Notes: generated by a model not told the origin, from the sequence alone. Counted from the first letter of the stretch, positions 9,150 to 19,749 are shown. The stretch: DNA of 64,000 nucleotides from Oricola indica (GCF_019966595.1 NZ_JAINFJ010000003.1:527674-591673); one strand, 5' to 3'. Numbers and translations are program-made.

Positions 9150-11822
9150 TCAGGCGCGCTCGTCCGTCCCGTTGGCGAGCGTCGCCTGTGCCGCGGCCAG
9201 GCGCGCGACCGGCACGCGATAGGGCGAGCACGAAACATAGTGCAGACCCACGGTCTCGCAGAAATGGATCGAGGCGGGATCGCCGCCATGTTCGCCGCAA
9301 ATTCCCAGCGTGATGTCGGGCCGCGTCCTCTGGCCGCGTTCTGCGGCCATCTGGACGAATTCGCCGACCCCTTCGACATCGATGGTTATGAACGGATCGC
9401 GATCGATCACGCCCTTGCGGAGATATTCGTTGAGGTAAAGGCCCGCGTCGTCACGCGATATTCCGAACGTCGATTGCGTCAGGTCGTTCGTGCCGAATGA
9501 GAAGAAGTCCGCACTCTCCGCGATCTTGTCGGCCCGAATGGCCGCGCGCGGCAATTCGATCATCGTGCCGACGAGATACTGGATTTCGGTGCCCCACTTC
9601 TCCATGACCGCCTTCGCGATCACGTCGATGCGGTCCTTGATGAATTTCAGTTCGCGCTCATAGGCGACGAGAGGCACCATGATCTCCGGGACGACCTTCT
9701 TGCCCGTCTTTTCGCCGGCCTTCATCACAGCTTCGAAAATCGCGCGGGCCTGCATCTCGATGACTTCCGGATAGCAAATCGCCAGCCGCACGCCGCGATT
9801 GCCGAGCATCGGATTGATCTCGTGCAATTCCTCCGCCCTCTGGCGGATCCGCTCCACGTCGATACCCATAGCCTCGGCGGCATGCTCCATTTCCCGGCCC
9901 GGACGCGGCAGGAATTCGTGCAGCGGCGGGTCGAAAAGGCGGATCGTCACCGGCATGCCGCGCATGATCTCGAAGAGCTCGAGAAAATCGGCTTCCTGCA
10001 TCGCCTGCATGTCGGCGAGCGCTCCGTCTCGCGCCGCGCCGCCATCGGCCAGAATGAACTCGCGCACCGCGCGCAATTTCTCATCGTCGTTGAACATGCG
10101 CTCGGTGCGGCACAATCCGAGTCCTTCGGCACCGAACTCCCGCGCGGTCAGTGCGTCTTCCGGCGTCTCGGCATTGGCGCGCACCTTCATGCGGCGGATG
10201 CCGTCCGCCCATTCCATCAATTTCCCGAAGTCGCCGGACAGTTCGGGCTGCACCATCGGCAATGCGCCGAGAAGCACCTCCCCCTTCGTGCCGTCGATCG
10301 TGATCACCTCGCCGGCGTGCAGGGTACGGCCGCCGGCGAGCATGGTCCCCTTCTCGGCATTGATCCGGACCGCGCCGGCGCCGGAGATACAGGGCTTTCC
10401 CATACCGCGCGCGACCACGGCCGCATGGCTCGTCGTGCCGCCATGGATGGTCAGGATGCCCTCGGAGGCATGCATGCCATGGATATCCTCGGGACTCGTT
10501 TCCGGCCGGACGAGAATCGTCTTTCGGCCGGCGCCATGGGCTTCCACCGCTTCTTCGGACGTGAAGACGATTTCCCCGGTCGCCGCGCCCGGCGAAGCCG
10601 GCAGGCCACGCCCGATGACGATGCGCTCCACGTCGGGGCTGATGGCCGGGTGGAGCAATTGTTCAAGCGAGGCGGGGTCGATGCGCCGTAACGCCTCGGT
10701 CTTGGAGATCAGCCCCTTTTCCGCCATCGATACGGCGATGCGGATCGCTGCCCGCGCGGAGCGCTTGCCGTCGCGGGTTTGCAACAGCCACAGCTTACCC
10801 GCCTCGATCGTGAACTCGATATCCTGCATCTCGCGATAGTGGTTCTCGAGCCTCTTGGCGACGTCCTTCAATTCCTGGAAAGTCACCGGCATGGCGTCTT
10901 CCATGGAAACCGCATCGCCGCTCGAAGCCTGCGCCTTGCTCAAAGGGTGCGGGGTACGCAGCCCTGCGACGATGTCCTCGCCCTGGGCGTTGGGAAGGAA
11001 TTCGCCGTAGAGACAGTCCTCGCCGCTCGCCGGATCGCGCGTGAATACGACGCCGGTCGCGGATCCCTCTCCCCGATTGCCGAACACCATCGACTGGACG
11101 GTCACCGCCGTACCCCAGCCCTCGGGAATGTTGTGCAATGCCCGGAAGGTCAATGCCCGCGGATTCATCCAGCTCTTGAGGACGGCGCGAATGGCGCCCC
11201 AGAGCTGTTCCGTCGCGTCCTGGGGAAACTCTTCGTCGAGCTCGTCGATAACAGCCGCCTTGTAGCCGTCGATCACCGTGCGCCAGTGGTCTGCGGTCAG
11301 TTCGCCGTCACGGGTCGCGCCGCTCTCCTGCTTGACGCTGTCTATGATGTCCTCGAACACGGAATGATCCAGGCCGAGCACGACGCCGGCATACATCTGG
11401 ATGAATCGTCGGTAGCTGTCATAGGCGAATGTCGCGTCACCGCTCGCCTTGGCCAGGGCTTCGACCGACTTGTCGTTGAGACCGAGATTGAGCACCGTGT
11501 CGAGCATACCCGGCATGGATTCGCGCGATCCGGAGCGCACCGACACGAGGAGCGGTTTCCCTGCCCCGCCGAATTCCCTGCCGGTTTGGCGCTCGAGGGT
11601 TTCCAGCGCCTGGGTAACCTCGCGTTCGAGGCCATCAGGCAATGCATTCGCGTTCGCATAGAAATGCCGGCAAACGTCCGTGGCAACAGTAAAACCGGGC
11701 GGTACGGGCAGGCCCAGCCGCGCCATTTCCGCAAGGTTAGCACCCTTGCCGCCGAGCTTGTCTCGGTCGCGCGCGCTACCCTCGGCCTTTCCTCCTCCGA
11801 AGCTATACACCCAATTCGTCAT
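9150..11822 (-). CDS. ppdK: Pyruvate, phosphate dikinase
   Basis: Interconverts pyruvate, ATP and Pi with PEP, AMP and PPi, linking gluconeogenesis and glycolysis. Full 890-residue architecture: an N-terminal ATP-grasp domain, the central swivelling domain with phospho-histidine motif GGTTSHAAVVARGMGKP, and a C-terminal PEP/pyruvate barrel with GICGEHGGDP. It follows smc on the same strand with a 184-base gap, an arrangement I know from rhizobia; the gap is long enough for its own promoter. Confidence 0.97.
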   Translation of the reverse strand: MTNWVYSFGGGKAEGSARDRDKLGGKGANLAEMARLGLPVPPGFTVATDVCRHFYANANALPDGLEREVTQALETLERQTGREFGGAGKPLLVSVRSGSRESMPGMLDTVLNLGLNDKSVEALAKASGDATFAYDSYRRFIQMYAGVVLGLDHSVFEDIIDSVKQESGATRDGELTADHWRTVIDGYKAAVIDELDEEFPQDATEQLWGAIRAVLKSWMNPRALTFRALHNIPEGWGTAVTVQSMVFGNRGEGSATGVVFTRDPASGEDCLYGEFLPNAQGEDIVAGLRTPHPLSKAQASSGDAVSMEDAMPVTFQELKDVAKRLENHYREMQDIEFTIEAGKLWLLQTRDGKRSARAAIRIAVSMAEKGLISKTEALRRIDPASLEQLLHPAISPDVERIVIGRGLPASPGAATGEIVFTSEEAVEAHGAGRKTILVRPETSPEDIHGMHASEGILTIHGGTTSHAAVVARGMGKPCISGAGAVRINAEKGTMLAGGRTLHAGEVITIDGTKGEVLLGALPMVQPELSGDFGKLMEWADGIRRMKVRANAETPEDALTAREFGAEGLGLCRTERMFNDDEKLRAVREFILADGGAARDGALADMQAMQEADFLELFEIMRGMPVTIRLFDPPLHEFLPRPGREMEHAAEAMGIDVERIRQRAEELHEINPMLGNRGVRLAICYPEVIEMQARAIFEAVMKAGEKTGKKVVPEIMVPLVAYERELKFIKDRIDVIAKAVMEKWGTEIQYLVGTMIELPRAAIRADKIAESADFFSFGTNDLTQSTFGISRDDAGLYLNEYLRKGVIDRDPFITIDVEGVGEFVQMAAERGQRTRPDITLGICGEHGGDPASIHFCETVGLHYVSCSPYRVPVARLAAAQATLANGTDERA

Positions 11823-12006
11823 TGGTTCTGGTCGGTCCTCTCCCGTCCGGTCATTGGCGGCCTCCTCCTTGCCGCGTCAACAGGAACTGATGCATAGCGC
11901 AAACACATGGCGCAATGCGAGGTCTTTTTTGCAGTGCAGCAAATTCGGCCACAATCGCGGTAAATGCGGTTGGAACTCACGGTCTGGGCCAAACTCGGAG
12001 AATTCC

Positions 12007-15000
12007 CTAGACCGCCTCGCGCAATTCCTCGGCCTGCTGGAGATCGACCGAGACCAGCTGAGATACGCCCTGCTCCGCCATCGTGACTCCGAACAGGCGA
12101 TCCATGCGCGCCATGGTGATCGGGTTGTGGGTGATGATAACGAACCGGGTGTCGGTATCCTTGGCCATCTGGTCCATCAGGTTGCAGAAACGCTCGACAT
12201 TGTGGTCGTCGAGGGGAGCATCGACCTCGTCGAGGACGCAGATTGGGGCCGGATTGGTCAGGAAGACGGCGAAGATCAGCGCCATCGCGGTCAGAGCCTG
12301 CTCGCCGCCGGACAGCAGCGTCATGGTCTGTGGTTTCTTGCCTGGCGGCCGCGCGACGATTTCCAGACCGGCTTCCAGCGGATCCTCGCTTTCGATCAGT
12401 TGCAAGTCGGCCGTTCCGCCACCGAAGAGATGCGTGAAAAGCCGCTTGAAATGGTCGTTGACCACGTCGAAGGCTTCGAGCAACCGCTCGCGGCCCTCCC
12501 GGTTCAGGCTTGCAATCGCCGAGCGCAATTCACGGATTGCGTCGATCACGTCATCACGTTCGCGGACCAGCGATTCCAGCCGCTCGATCAGTTCTGTCTG
12601 CTCTTCCTCGGCGCGAAGGTTCACCGCCCCGAGGCGCTCGCGCTCTATCTTCAACCGGTCGAGGCGCCGTTCGGTGGCGTCCATGTCCGGCATGGCGTCG
12701 TCCGACGACAAACCGCTCAGTTTCAGGGCTTCGTGCGGCGCGCAGTTCAGCGCCTCGTGAATACGCCCCTCGACCTCCTTGCGGCGCTCCATGGCGGCCG
12801 TCAGGCGTTCTTCGGCGCGGGCGCGTTCCTCGCGGGCGCCGGAGAGCGCCGTGATCGCGTCGGTCGCGGCCTTGTCGGACTCCCGCACCGCCGTTTCCGC
12901 CAGAGCCAGCTTGTCTCCGGCTTCCTTGCGAGCCTGTTCCGCCGCCTCGATTTCGCGAACCAGTTGGCGGCGGCGCGCCGGCATCTCGTCCGGCGTCTCA
13001 TCGAGCGAAGCCAGTTCGGTCGCCGTTTCCTGGCGGCGCTTCGCGAGAACGCCGATCTGCCCGTCCGCATTCGCGGCGCGGGTGATCCAGTTTTCGCGTT
13101 CGCTCTTGATGGCAGCGAGACGCCGCTGACGCGCTTCGCGCTCACGGGCCAGAGATTGGTGGTTGGCGCGCGCTTCGGTCAAAGCCGCGCGCTCCGTCGT
13201 GACGATCGTGCCCTGCTTCTCGACGCCGACATCGAGGGCAGAGAGATCCGGCTCGCCGGCCAACGCGGTCTCGGCTTCAGCGAGAACGCCCGCCGTCTCT
13301 TCTATGTCGGATTTTGCCCGCTGGAGGCTTTCATCGAGCACTGCCTTGCGTTTGGACAATTCGCCTGTTGCGCGTTCGGCGGCGGCGAGCGCCTCGCGGG
13401 CTTCGCGCGCGCCGCCCTGTGCGGCGCGAAGTGCTTCACGGGCCTGCCGTTCGGTTTCGATGGCGGCGCGTGTCGCTTCCTTGCGTTCCGCGGCGTCGGC
13501 CTCGCAAGCACGCAGCGATTTGGTCGCTTCCACGATCTCCGCATCGAGTTCGGCAAGACGGTTCTTCTGCGCAAGGCGCTGGGCTGCCGGTGTCGGTGCA
13601 TCGGCGCGTGCGGTGTATCCGTCCCAGCGCCACAGGGCACCGTCCTTCGTCACAAGCCGCTGCCCGGTTTTCAGCTCAGCCTGCAGCAGGCCGCCCTTGT
13701 CGACGCTCTCGACCACGCCGATCTGGCTCAGGGCGCGTTTCAGAGCGTCCGGCGCCTTGACGAAATCGGCAAGCGCCACTGCTTCCGTCGGCAGGGCCGG
13801 ATCGTCGGCGAGCGGGTCGACCGCAGCCCAGTAGGCGGGCGCGTTGGAGTCGAGAGGCAGATCGAGATCGTCGCCAAGCGCCGCGCCCAGCGCAGCCTCG
13901 TAGCCCTTCTCGACCCTTATCTTTTCGACGACGGCGGGGAACAGGTCGCCGGCACCGGTATTGAGCATCTTCGCCAGTGTCTGCGCTTCGGTTTCGAGGC
14001 GGTTAAGCGCCGCCTTGGCTTCCTGCAAGGCTGGCTGGCGCGCATTTTCGGCCTCGCGCGCGGCTCCGACACTCTGCTCCGCCTCCGCAGCGACCCGCTC
14101 GGCCTGGATCGCGGCGTCTTCCGCGGCTTCCAGCAGAACGCGCTTTTCGGCGGGATCGGCAAGTGTCTTGATGCGATTGTCGATCTCCGACAATTCGGAC
14201 ATCAGTCGGTTCTGCTGCGACACCAGGCGGTCGTTGCGTTCGCGTGTCTCGCGAATTCGACGTTCAAGCTGCGTTCGCAGCGCGCCGACCTCGGCACGTT
14301 CGCCGGTCAGGCGCGCCAGTTCCGCCTCACTGCGGGCCAGTGCCGCTTCGGCCGCCTCGAACAGCTGTTTCAATTCGGTTTCGCGATCGCCAGTCGCCGC
14401 TTCCTCGGCGCTCAGCTCAGCTTCTTCCGCGTTGAGACGGGCGATGGCGGAGGCGTTTTCCTCCTTCATCGTTTCCTCGCGTTCGATGTCCCCCGAAAGC
14501 TGGGTCAGCCGGTTTTGCAGTTCGGTGCGCCGCGCTTCCTGGCGTCGAGCATCCTCGTCGAGCTGATTGAGGGCAATCGTCAGGCGCTGCAACGCGGCGG
14601 CGGCGGCCGCTTCATTGTCACGCAGTTCGGGCAGTTTCTTCTGCGCGATGGCCTGAACCTTCGCGGCTTCCATCTGCAGTTGCGAACGCTCACCCACCAG
14701 CGAGGTCGCCCTGGACAGGGTCGACTGCGCGTCGCCCTCCTGCTGCTTGGCAAGGGTCCATTTCAGGTGAAGAAGCGTCGCCTCGGCTTCGCGAATATCG
14801 CGCGACAGGGCCTTGAAGCGATTGGCCTGGCGAGCCTGCCGCTTCAAGCTCTCGATCTGGCTTTCCAGTTCGGAAACGACATCTTCAAGGCGTTCGAGAT
14901 TGGTCTCCGCGCCGCGCAACCGCAATTCGGCGTCGTGGCGGCGGGAATGGAGGCCGGAGATACCGGCCGCCTCTTCCAGCAAGGCTCGCCGCGCCTGCGG

Positions 15001-15468
15001 CTTGGCCTGAATGAGCTCGCCGATACGGCCTTGCCCGACCATCGAGGGCGAACGGGCGCCGGTCGACTGGTCGGCGAAGAGCAGCTGCACGTCCTTGGCG
15101 CGGGCGTCCTTGCCGTTGATCTTGTAGGCAGACCCCGCCTCGCGCTCGATACGCCGGGTCACCTGCAGCGTATCATCCTGGTTGAATGCCGCCGGCGCGG
15201 TGCGGTCGGCATTTTCGAGGAACAGGGAAACTTCGGCGGTATTGCGCGAAGGACGCGTGCCGGACCCCGAAAAGATCACGTCATCCATGCCGGATGCGCG
15301 CATGTTCTTGTAGGAGGATTCACCCATCACCCAACGCAGGGCCTCGACAAGGTTCGACTTGCCGCAACCATTCGGCCCGACCACACCGGTCAGGCCGCTT
15401 TCGATGATGAATTCAGTCGGCTCTACGAAGGACTTGAAGCCCAGAAGGCGGAGTTTTTCGAAGCGCAT
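12007..15468 (-). CDS. smc: Chromosome segregation SMC protein
   Basis: ATPase of the bacterial condensin complex, with ScpA and ScpB as partners. The N-terminal head begins MRFEKLRLLGFKSF and has the Walker A motif GPNGCGKSN near residue 35. Two long coiled-coil arms rich in Glu, Ala and Arg flank a globular hinge near residue 520 (YEAALGAALGDDLDLP). The C-terminal head has the ABC signature LLSGGEQAL and Walker B CVLDEVDAPLDD. 1153 residues is the normal length. The gene follows the dsbA-like gene by about 60 bases. Confidence 0.97.
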   Translation of the reverse strand: MRFEKLRLLGFKSFVEPTEFIIESGLTGVVGPNGCGKSNLVEALRWVMGESSYKNMRASGMDDVIFSGSGTRPSRNTAEVSLFLENADRTAPAAFNQDDTLQVTRRIEREAGSAYKINGKDARAKDVQLLFADQSTGARSPSMVGQGRIGELIQAKPQARRALLEEAAGISGLHSRRHDAELRLRGAETNLERLEDVVSELESQIESLKRQARQANRFKALSRDIREAEATLLHLKWTLAKQQEGDAQSTLSRATSLVGERSQLQMEAAKVQAIAQKKLPELRDNEAAAAAALQRLTIALNQLDEDARRQEARRTELQNRLTQLSGDIEREETMKEENASAIARLNAEEAELSAEEAATGDRETELKQLFEAAEAALARSEAELARLTGERAEVGALRTQLERRIRETRERNDRLVSQQNRLMSELSEIDNRIKTLADPAEKRVLLEAAEDAAIQAERVAAEAEQSVGAAREAENARQPALQEAKAALNRLETEAQTLAKMLNTGAGDLFPAVVEKIRVEKGYEAALGAALGDDLDLPLDSNAPAYWAAVDPLADDPALPTEAVALADFVKAPDALKRALSQIGVVESVDKGGLLQAELKTGQRLVTKDGALWRWDGYTARADAPTPAAQRLAQKNRLAELDAEIVEATKSLRACEADAAERKEATRAAIETERQAREALRAAQGGAREAREALAAAERATGELSKRKAVLDESLQRAKSDIEETAGVLAEAETALAGEPDLSALDVGVEKQGTIVTTERAALTEARANHQSLAREREARQRRLAAIKSERENWITRAANADGQIGVLAKRRQETATELASLDETPDEMPARRRQLVREIEAAEQARKEAGDKLALAETAVRESDKAATDAITALSGAREERARAEERLTAAMERRKEVEGRIHEALNCAPHEALKLSGLSSDDAMPDMDATERRLDRLKIERERLGAVNLRAEEEQTELIERLESLVRERDDVIDAIRELRSAIASLNREGRERLLEAFDVVNDHFKRLFTHLFGGGTADLQLIESEDPLEAGLEIVARPPGKKPQTMTLLSGGEQALTAMALIFAVFLTNPAPICVLDEVDAPLDDHNVERFCNLMDQMAKDTDTRFVIITHNPITMARMDRLFGVTMAEQGVSQLVSVDLQQAEELREAV

Positions 15469-15528
15469 CAGCGGCTCCGCCCATAGTGTCGGCCGCGCAC
15501 GCGACGAAGCGCGCGCGCGGACCTGCCA

Positions 15529-16188
15529 TTACAGCAGGTCGTCGAAAATGGCCGACATCTGGTCAACTGTCAGGGCTCCGGAATATTTCTTTCCGTTGAT
15601 GAAGAACGTCGGCGTGGCGTTAACGCCGAATTCCGCCGAGGCGCGCTCCCGTATGGAATTGATGTCATCCAGAAGCTTCTGATTGGTCAAGCAGGTCTGA
15701 AAGCTCTCCTGTGTAAAACCGGCGAGCTTCGCGATATTTTCCAGCGGCGGACGCGCATTCTCCACGAAGGCCCAGCTTTGCTGCTGCTTGAACAGCACAT
15801 CGACCATGGCGAAGTATTTCCCCTCGGGGGCGCAGCGCGCGAGCATGAACGCGGCGGCGGCGCGAGGATCGAAGGGAAACTCACGCAGGATGAAGCGCAC
15901 CTTGCCGGTGTCGATGTAATTTTCCTTGATGGCAGGGAAGGTTTCCTTGTGGAAATGGGCGCAGTGGCTGCACGTCATCGAGGCATATTCCACCACGGTG
16001 ATCGGCGCATCTTCCGCGCCTTCGACCTGCTCTTCAAGCGGACCGGGCTCCAGCAGCTTGTCCATGTCTACGCTGCCGGCAGCCGCCGGTGCGGATTGCG
16101 CAAAGGCCGTCAGCGGCACGGCCGAAGCGGCTGTGAATGCGGCCGCGGCCAGCAGCGTGGAACGGCGCGTCAGGAAAGTGTCAGCCAT
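15529..16188 (-). CDS. Periplasmic DsbA-family thioredoxin-fold protein
   Basis: Exported thiol-disulfide oxidoreductase. A twin-arginine-like signal (TRRSTLLAAAAF) and cleavage region (TAFAQSA) open the chain; the redox motif CSHC lies at residues 73-76, followed by the inserted helical domain and a cis-proline loop (ATPTFFINGKKY). The frame also has an ATG at 16197, but GGAG lies only one base before it and ten bases before the ATG at 16188, so the latter was chosen. The CSHC motif and Tat-like signal fit the alphaproteobacterial DsbA/DsbG-like group placed before smc. Confidence 0.9.
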   Translation of the reverse strand: MADTFLTRRSTLLAAAAFTAASAVPLTAFAQSAPAAAGSVDMDKLLEPGPLEEQVEGAEDAPITVVEYASMTCSHCAHFHKETFPAIKENYIDTGKVRFILREFPFDPRAAAAFMLARCAPEGKYFAMVDVLFKQQQSWAFVENARPPLENIAKLAGFTQESFQTCLTNQKLLDDINSIRERASAEFGVNATPTFFINGKKYSGALTVDQMSAIFDDLL

Positions 16189-16316
16189 CTTTGTCATTCT
16201 CCGGATTCATTCGATCTGGGGCGATATAGAATATCAAGGGTGTCAGGACCATGGCGTTTTTCGGCTGAACGCAATCTGAACGGCGGATACCGGTAAACTC
16301 TTCGTCAAGCGATCGG

Positions 16317-16736
16317 TCATGTCGAGAGGTGCAGGACAACCTCGCGGCGATGCCTCCGGTCGCGATGTTCGAACAGGTAGATCCCCTGCCAGGTTCCGAA
16401 AACGGGTCTGCCGCCCGTTACCGGTATGCCGATGGAGGTCTGCGTCAGCGCCGCCTTGATGTGTGCGGGCATATCGTCCGGGCCTTCCATCGTGTGCACG
16501 ATCCAGTTCATCGACGGGTCGGTCGAAGGCGGGACAAGGCGGCGAAAAAACGCGTGCAGGTCACGCTGCACGTCCGGATCGGCATTTTCCTGGATCAGCA
16601 GTGAGCAGGAGGTGTGCCGCACAAAGACGGTCAGCAGCCCTTCTCCGGCGCCCGCCTCCCGCAGGAAGGCATGCACGCGGTCGGTGAACTCGTACAAGCC
16701 CTGCCCGCTGGTTTCTATCGTCAGCGCGGCCTGCAT
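16317..16736 (-). CDS. YjbQ/UPF0047 family protein
   Basis: 139-residue protein of the YjbQ family, sometimes annotated as secondary thiamine-phosphate synthase; the physiological role is unsettled. The signature runs from LTVFVRHTSCSLLIQENAD to MEGPDDMPAHIK, giving the conserved histidines. The start at 16736 overlaps the LysE-gene stop in the pattern TAATG, which implies coupled translation; the longer open frame is the shadow of that gene. Confidence 0.9.
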   Translation of the reverse strand: MQAALTIETSGQGLYEFTDRVHAFLREAGAGEGLLTVFVRHTSCSLLIQENADPDVQRDLHAFFRRLVPPSTDPSMNWIVHTMEGPDDMPAHIKAALTQTSIGIPVTGGRPVFGTWQGIYLFEHRDRRHRREVVLHLST

Positions 16737-17350
16737 TACCGGGCGGTTGTCAGGGCCAGTTTCGCACCCAGCGCAACGAAGGCGGCGGCAAAGCCGCGGC
16801 GCATCCACGCCATGACCCGCGCGCTTGCCAGCATGCGGTCACGCACCGCCGAGGCCACGAAGCCGTAAGCCGCGAAAACAACGAAGGTCATCGCCATGAA
16901 GACGGCGGACAATTCCACCATCGCGCCCAACGGGCTTGCCGCCGCCGGATCGACGAATTGCGGCAGGAAGGCGAGGAAGAAGATCGACAGTTTCGGATTG
17001 AGGATGTTGATCAGCGTGCCCGTTACGGCGATGCGCGGTAGGCTTCCCGCTTCCTTGCCCGCCTCCACTTTCAGCGCGCCGCGATCCCTGATCGTCTGCC
17101 AGGCAAGCCAGAGCAGGTAGGCGACGCCGGCGAACTTCACCACCTGGAACAACAGGGCGCTGGCATGAAGGATTGCCGCAACACCGAGAATGGCGGCCAC
17201 CATGTGCGGCACGATGCCAAGCGTGCAACCGAACGCCGCCCAGATGCTGGCGAGACGACCCCGCGCAAGCGCAACGGCCAGCGTGTAAATGACGCCCGTG
17301 CCCGGCGCCAGAACGACGACAAGTGCCGTTGCGAGAAATTCGGGAGACAT
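16736..17350 (-). CDS. LysE/RhtB family amino-acid exporter
   Basis: Inner-membrane exporter of the LysE/RhtB superfamily, 204 residues with about six hydrophobic segments. The N-terminus FLATALVVVLAPGTGVIYTL and the central NPKLSIFFLAFLPQFVDP are family hallmarks. The start at 17350 was chosen for AAAGGTG upstream and homologue length; the frame extends 64 codons further without conserved character. The substrate cannot be read. A second paralogue lies at 18241 on the other strand. Confidence 0.92.
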   Translation of the reverse strand: MSPEFLATALVVVLAPGTGVIYTLAVALARGRLASIWAAFGCTLGIVPHMVAAILGVAAILHASALLFQVVKFAGVAYLLWLAWQTIRDRGALKVEAGKEAGSLPRIAVTGTLINILNPKLSIFFLAFLPQFVDPAAASPLGAMVELSAVFMAMTFVVFAAYGFVASAVRDRMLASARVMAWMRRGFAAAFVALGAKLALTTAR

Positions 17351-17541
17351 GGAGCACCTTTCTTTTTGATACCGGGACGGTATCGACGCGAGCAACCAAA
17401 GGCAATCGGCGCATGCGGGCCCAGCGATCATTCGCCTGCCGTCTGCCCGAAAAACGAAAACCGGGGAAGTTACCGTCGCAAACTGGAATCGCGGACAAGC
17501 CCGTGTGACGATCCGGACAGGATGGAACAGGGCGATCGACA

Positions 17542-18228
17542 ATGGTCAAATTGCACGAAAGCTGGCTGACGCCGCTGCAGGGCGAATTCGACAGCCCATA
17601 CATGGCCGCGCTGAAACAGTTTCTCGTCGCGGAGAAACAGGCGGGCAAGCACATTTTTCCACCGGGAGCCGAATGGTTCCACGCGCTCGACGCGACGCCG
17701 CTGGACGACGTGCGCGTGGTGATACTGGGCCAGGACCCCTATCATGGGCCCGGACAGGCGCACGGCCTGTGTTTTTCAGTGCGACCGGGCGTGCGCGTGC
17801 CGCCGTCGCTGGTCAATATCTACAAGGAGTTGAAGGCAGATTTGGGCATCGAACCGCCGGGACACGGCAATCTGGAGGCTTGGGCGAAACAGGGCGTTCT
17901 GCTGCTCAACGCTGTCCTGACTGTGGAGGCGCATCGTGCCGCTTCGCATCAGGGCAAGGGCTGGGAGCGCTTCACCGACGCCGTCATCCGGCTCGTCAAC
18001 GACCGCGACCGGCCGGCCGTGTTCATCCTGTGGGGCGCCTACGCACAAAGAAAGGCCGCTTTCGTCGATCAGTCGAAGCACTGCATCATCAAGTCGCCCC
18101 ACCCCTCGCCGCTTTCGGCCCATAACGGCTTCTTCGGCTCGAAGCCGTTCTCGAAGGCCAACGCGTTCCTTCAGGACAAGGGGCTGGAGCCGATCGACTG
18201 GCGGCTGCCCGAAATCGCGGCGAACTGA
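17542..18228 (+). CDS. ung: Uracil-DNA glycosylase, family 1
   Basis: Removes uracil from DNA. Family 1 motifs are complete: [20 protein letters not shown] with the catalytic Asp and Tyr, LLLNAVLTV (minor-groove part), and [13 protein letters not shown] with the catalytic His and the leucine loop. 228 residues is typical. It is followed 12 bases later by a LysE-type gene on the same strand. Confidence 0.97.
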   Translation: MVKLHESWLTPLQGEFDSPYMAALKQFLVAEKQAGKHIFPPGAEWFHALDATPLDDVRVVILGQDPYHGPGQAHGLCFSVRPGVRVPPSLVNIYKELKADLGIEPPGHGNLEAWAKQGVLLLNAVLTVEAHRAASHQGKGWERFTDAVIRLVNDRDRPAVFILWGAYAQRKAAFVDQSKHCIIKSPHPSPLSAHNGFFGSKPFSKANAFLQDKGLEPIDWRLPEIAAN

Positions 18229-18240
18229 GGCAAGGCGAAC

Positions 18241-18870
18241 ATGAACCCGCATACGCTGGCGCTCTTCATTCCAGCCTGTTTCGCGCTCAACCTGACCTTC
18301 GGGCCGAGCAACCTGCTGGCGCTGACCAACGGGGCGCGGGCCGGCGTCGGCGCGGCGGTCGTCGCCATCTTCGGCCGGCTGGTCGCCTATGCGATCCTGA
18401 TCGCGATCACCGGCGTCGGCCTCGGTGCGCTGCTGGCGGCGTCGGCGCATGCCTTCGCGATCGTCAAATGGGGCGGCGCGGCCTATCTGATCTGGCTCGG
18501 CGTCAGGATGATGCGCGGTGGCGGCGCACGGACAAGCATCGAAGCCGCGATGGCGACCCGACCGCCGACGCCACAGCTTTTCCGCCAGGAATTCCTCGTC
18601 GGCATCGGCAACCCTAAGGCGATCCTGATCTTCACGGCCTTCTTTCCGCAATTCGTCGAGCCCGGACGCTATCTGGCGAGCTTCGCGGTGCTGGGGGCGC
18701 TCTTCCTCTTGCTGGAACTGACGGCCGCCGCGCTCTACGCGCTGGCCGGACGCCATATCGGCCGAATGGCGAGCCGGACCAGCGCCACGCAATGGCTCAA
18801 CCGTATCAGCGGCGCGATGATGATCGCCTTCGGCCTGCTGATGCTGTTCGCGAGACGGCCGGCGGCATAG
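18241..18870 (+). CDS. LysE family translocator
   Basis: 209-residue membrane exporter of the LysE/RhtB superfamily. It has FGPSNLLALTNGARAGVGAA near the N-terminus in place of the usual PGP motif, and NPKAILIFTAFFPQFVEPG in the middle, with about six hydrophobic segments. It probably shares a transcript with ung, which begins 12 bases upstream of it, but I see no functional tie. It is distinct from the paralogue at 16736. Confidence 0.9.
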   Translation: MNPHTLALFIPACFALNLTFGPSNLLALTNGARAGVGAAVVAIFGRLVAYAILIAITGVGLGALLAASAHAFAIVKWGGAAYLIWLGVRMMRGGGARTSIEAAMATRPPTPQLFRQEFLVGIGNPKAILIFTAFFPQFVEPGRYLASFAVLGALFLLLELTAAALYALAGRHIGRMASRTSATQWLNRISGAMMIAFGLLMLFARRPAA

Positions 18871-19096
18871 CGTGCGACATCGCTGCCGCGCCTCGCCATC
18901 GAGACCGGCTCGTCAGGCCCGCGATTTCCCCCCGTTCACGACGAGTTGGGCGAGAGGACGCGCAGGGCCAGCAGGTGACAGTTCCTCAGGATCTCGTCGA
19001 CCTCGTGGATCTGCCGCTTGCGGCGGCCCGGCGGATAACCCGGACGCATGGGGAGAGCCGTCCGATACGGTATGGCTCACGGTCGCGCCTCGCCCG

Positions 19097-19600
19097 TCAT
19101 CGCGCCAGGCGACGGGCCTGGGCGTCGATATCGTCAAGCGCGCGCCGGACCGACGCAAGCCGGCGACAAACGCCCGTCGCGTCGACCATTTCGTTGTCCG
19201 ACGGGATCGGCGGAAGCGGTGGCGGGGTCGGCCCGTCGAGAAAGAGGATGCGCGGGACCGAGCGGGAGTATCTGCGCCGGGGGGCGAAGTTCTTCAGCGG
19301 ATCGAGCAGGGGAAAGGCAGTCTTTGTCCCGTCCGTAAGCTTCGGGCTTCGCCCTCGCTGACGGGCCCCTGATGCCCCGATGACGGAGCGCAAGGGGCGC
19401 ACATCGACAACTAGGTCGCGCGCGGCGATCACGATCAGCCGGCGGGCGGCGGATTCGGCGGGCCGCAGGATGCGCGTCAGATAGTTGCGCAACTGCCGCC
19501 GCATTTTTCCGTCTTCCGTCAGACCGGCAAGATCGAGCAGCGCCACGACGACGCGCAGAAGCGCGGCGCGATTGCTCTCGATGATGGCGGCCCATTCCAC
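19097..19600 (-). CDS. Hypothetical protein, rhizobial type
   Basis: 167 residues. The N-terminal half looks folded (MEWAAIIESNRAALLRVVVA, then LRPAESAARRLIVIAARDLVV) and resembles conserved hypothetical proteins I know from alphaproteobacteria, usually ending in a Pro/Arg-rich tail; here RRYSRSVPRILFLDGPTPP follows. No catalytic motif, signal peptide or clear membrane span. The 226 bases between it and the LysE gene at 18870 hold nothing I can identify. Function unknown. Confidence 0.7.
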   Translation of the reverse strand: MEWAAIIESNRAALLRVVVALLDLAGLTEDGKMRRQLRNYLTRILRPAESAARRLIVIAARDLVVDVRPLRSVIGASGARQRGRSPKLTDGTKTAFPLLDPLKNFAPRRRYSRSVPRILFLDGPTPPPLPPIPSDNEMVDATGVCRRLASVRRALDDIDAQARRLAR

Positions 19601-19749
19601 GCGCCTCGTTCTCCGTTAAAGGTTCAGCCGGACAAGGGTACGCAAGGGCGGAAGTCGGTCGATAGAGCGTCGAATTGAAAGGCGATTTTTAAGACAAATC
19701 AATGCATTGCCAGCCATTTACGGAACCTTCATCCACCGGATGATGCCGT

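Noticed and set aside
11680..15486. A 1268-codon open frame antisense to smc and ppdK
   Set aside because: It is the complement of a high-GC, Glu/Ala-rich coiled-coil gene, has no domain or start signal, and smc is unmistakable on the other strand.
18871..19096. Several short plus-strand frames between the LysE gene and the hypothetical gene
   Set aside because: No start signal, biased only by high GC; no homology that I can see.
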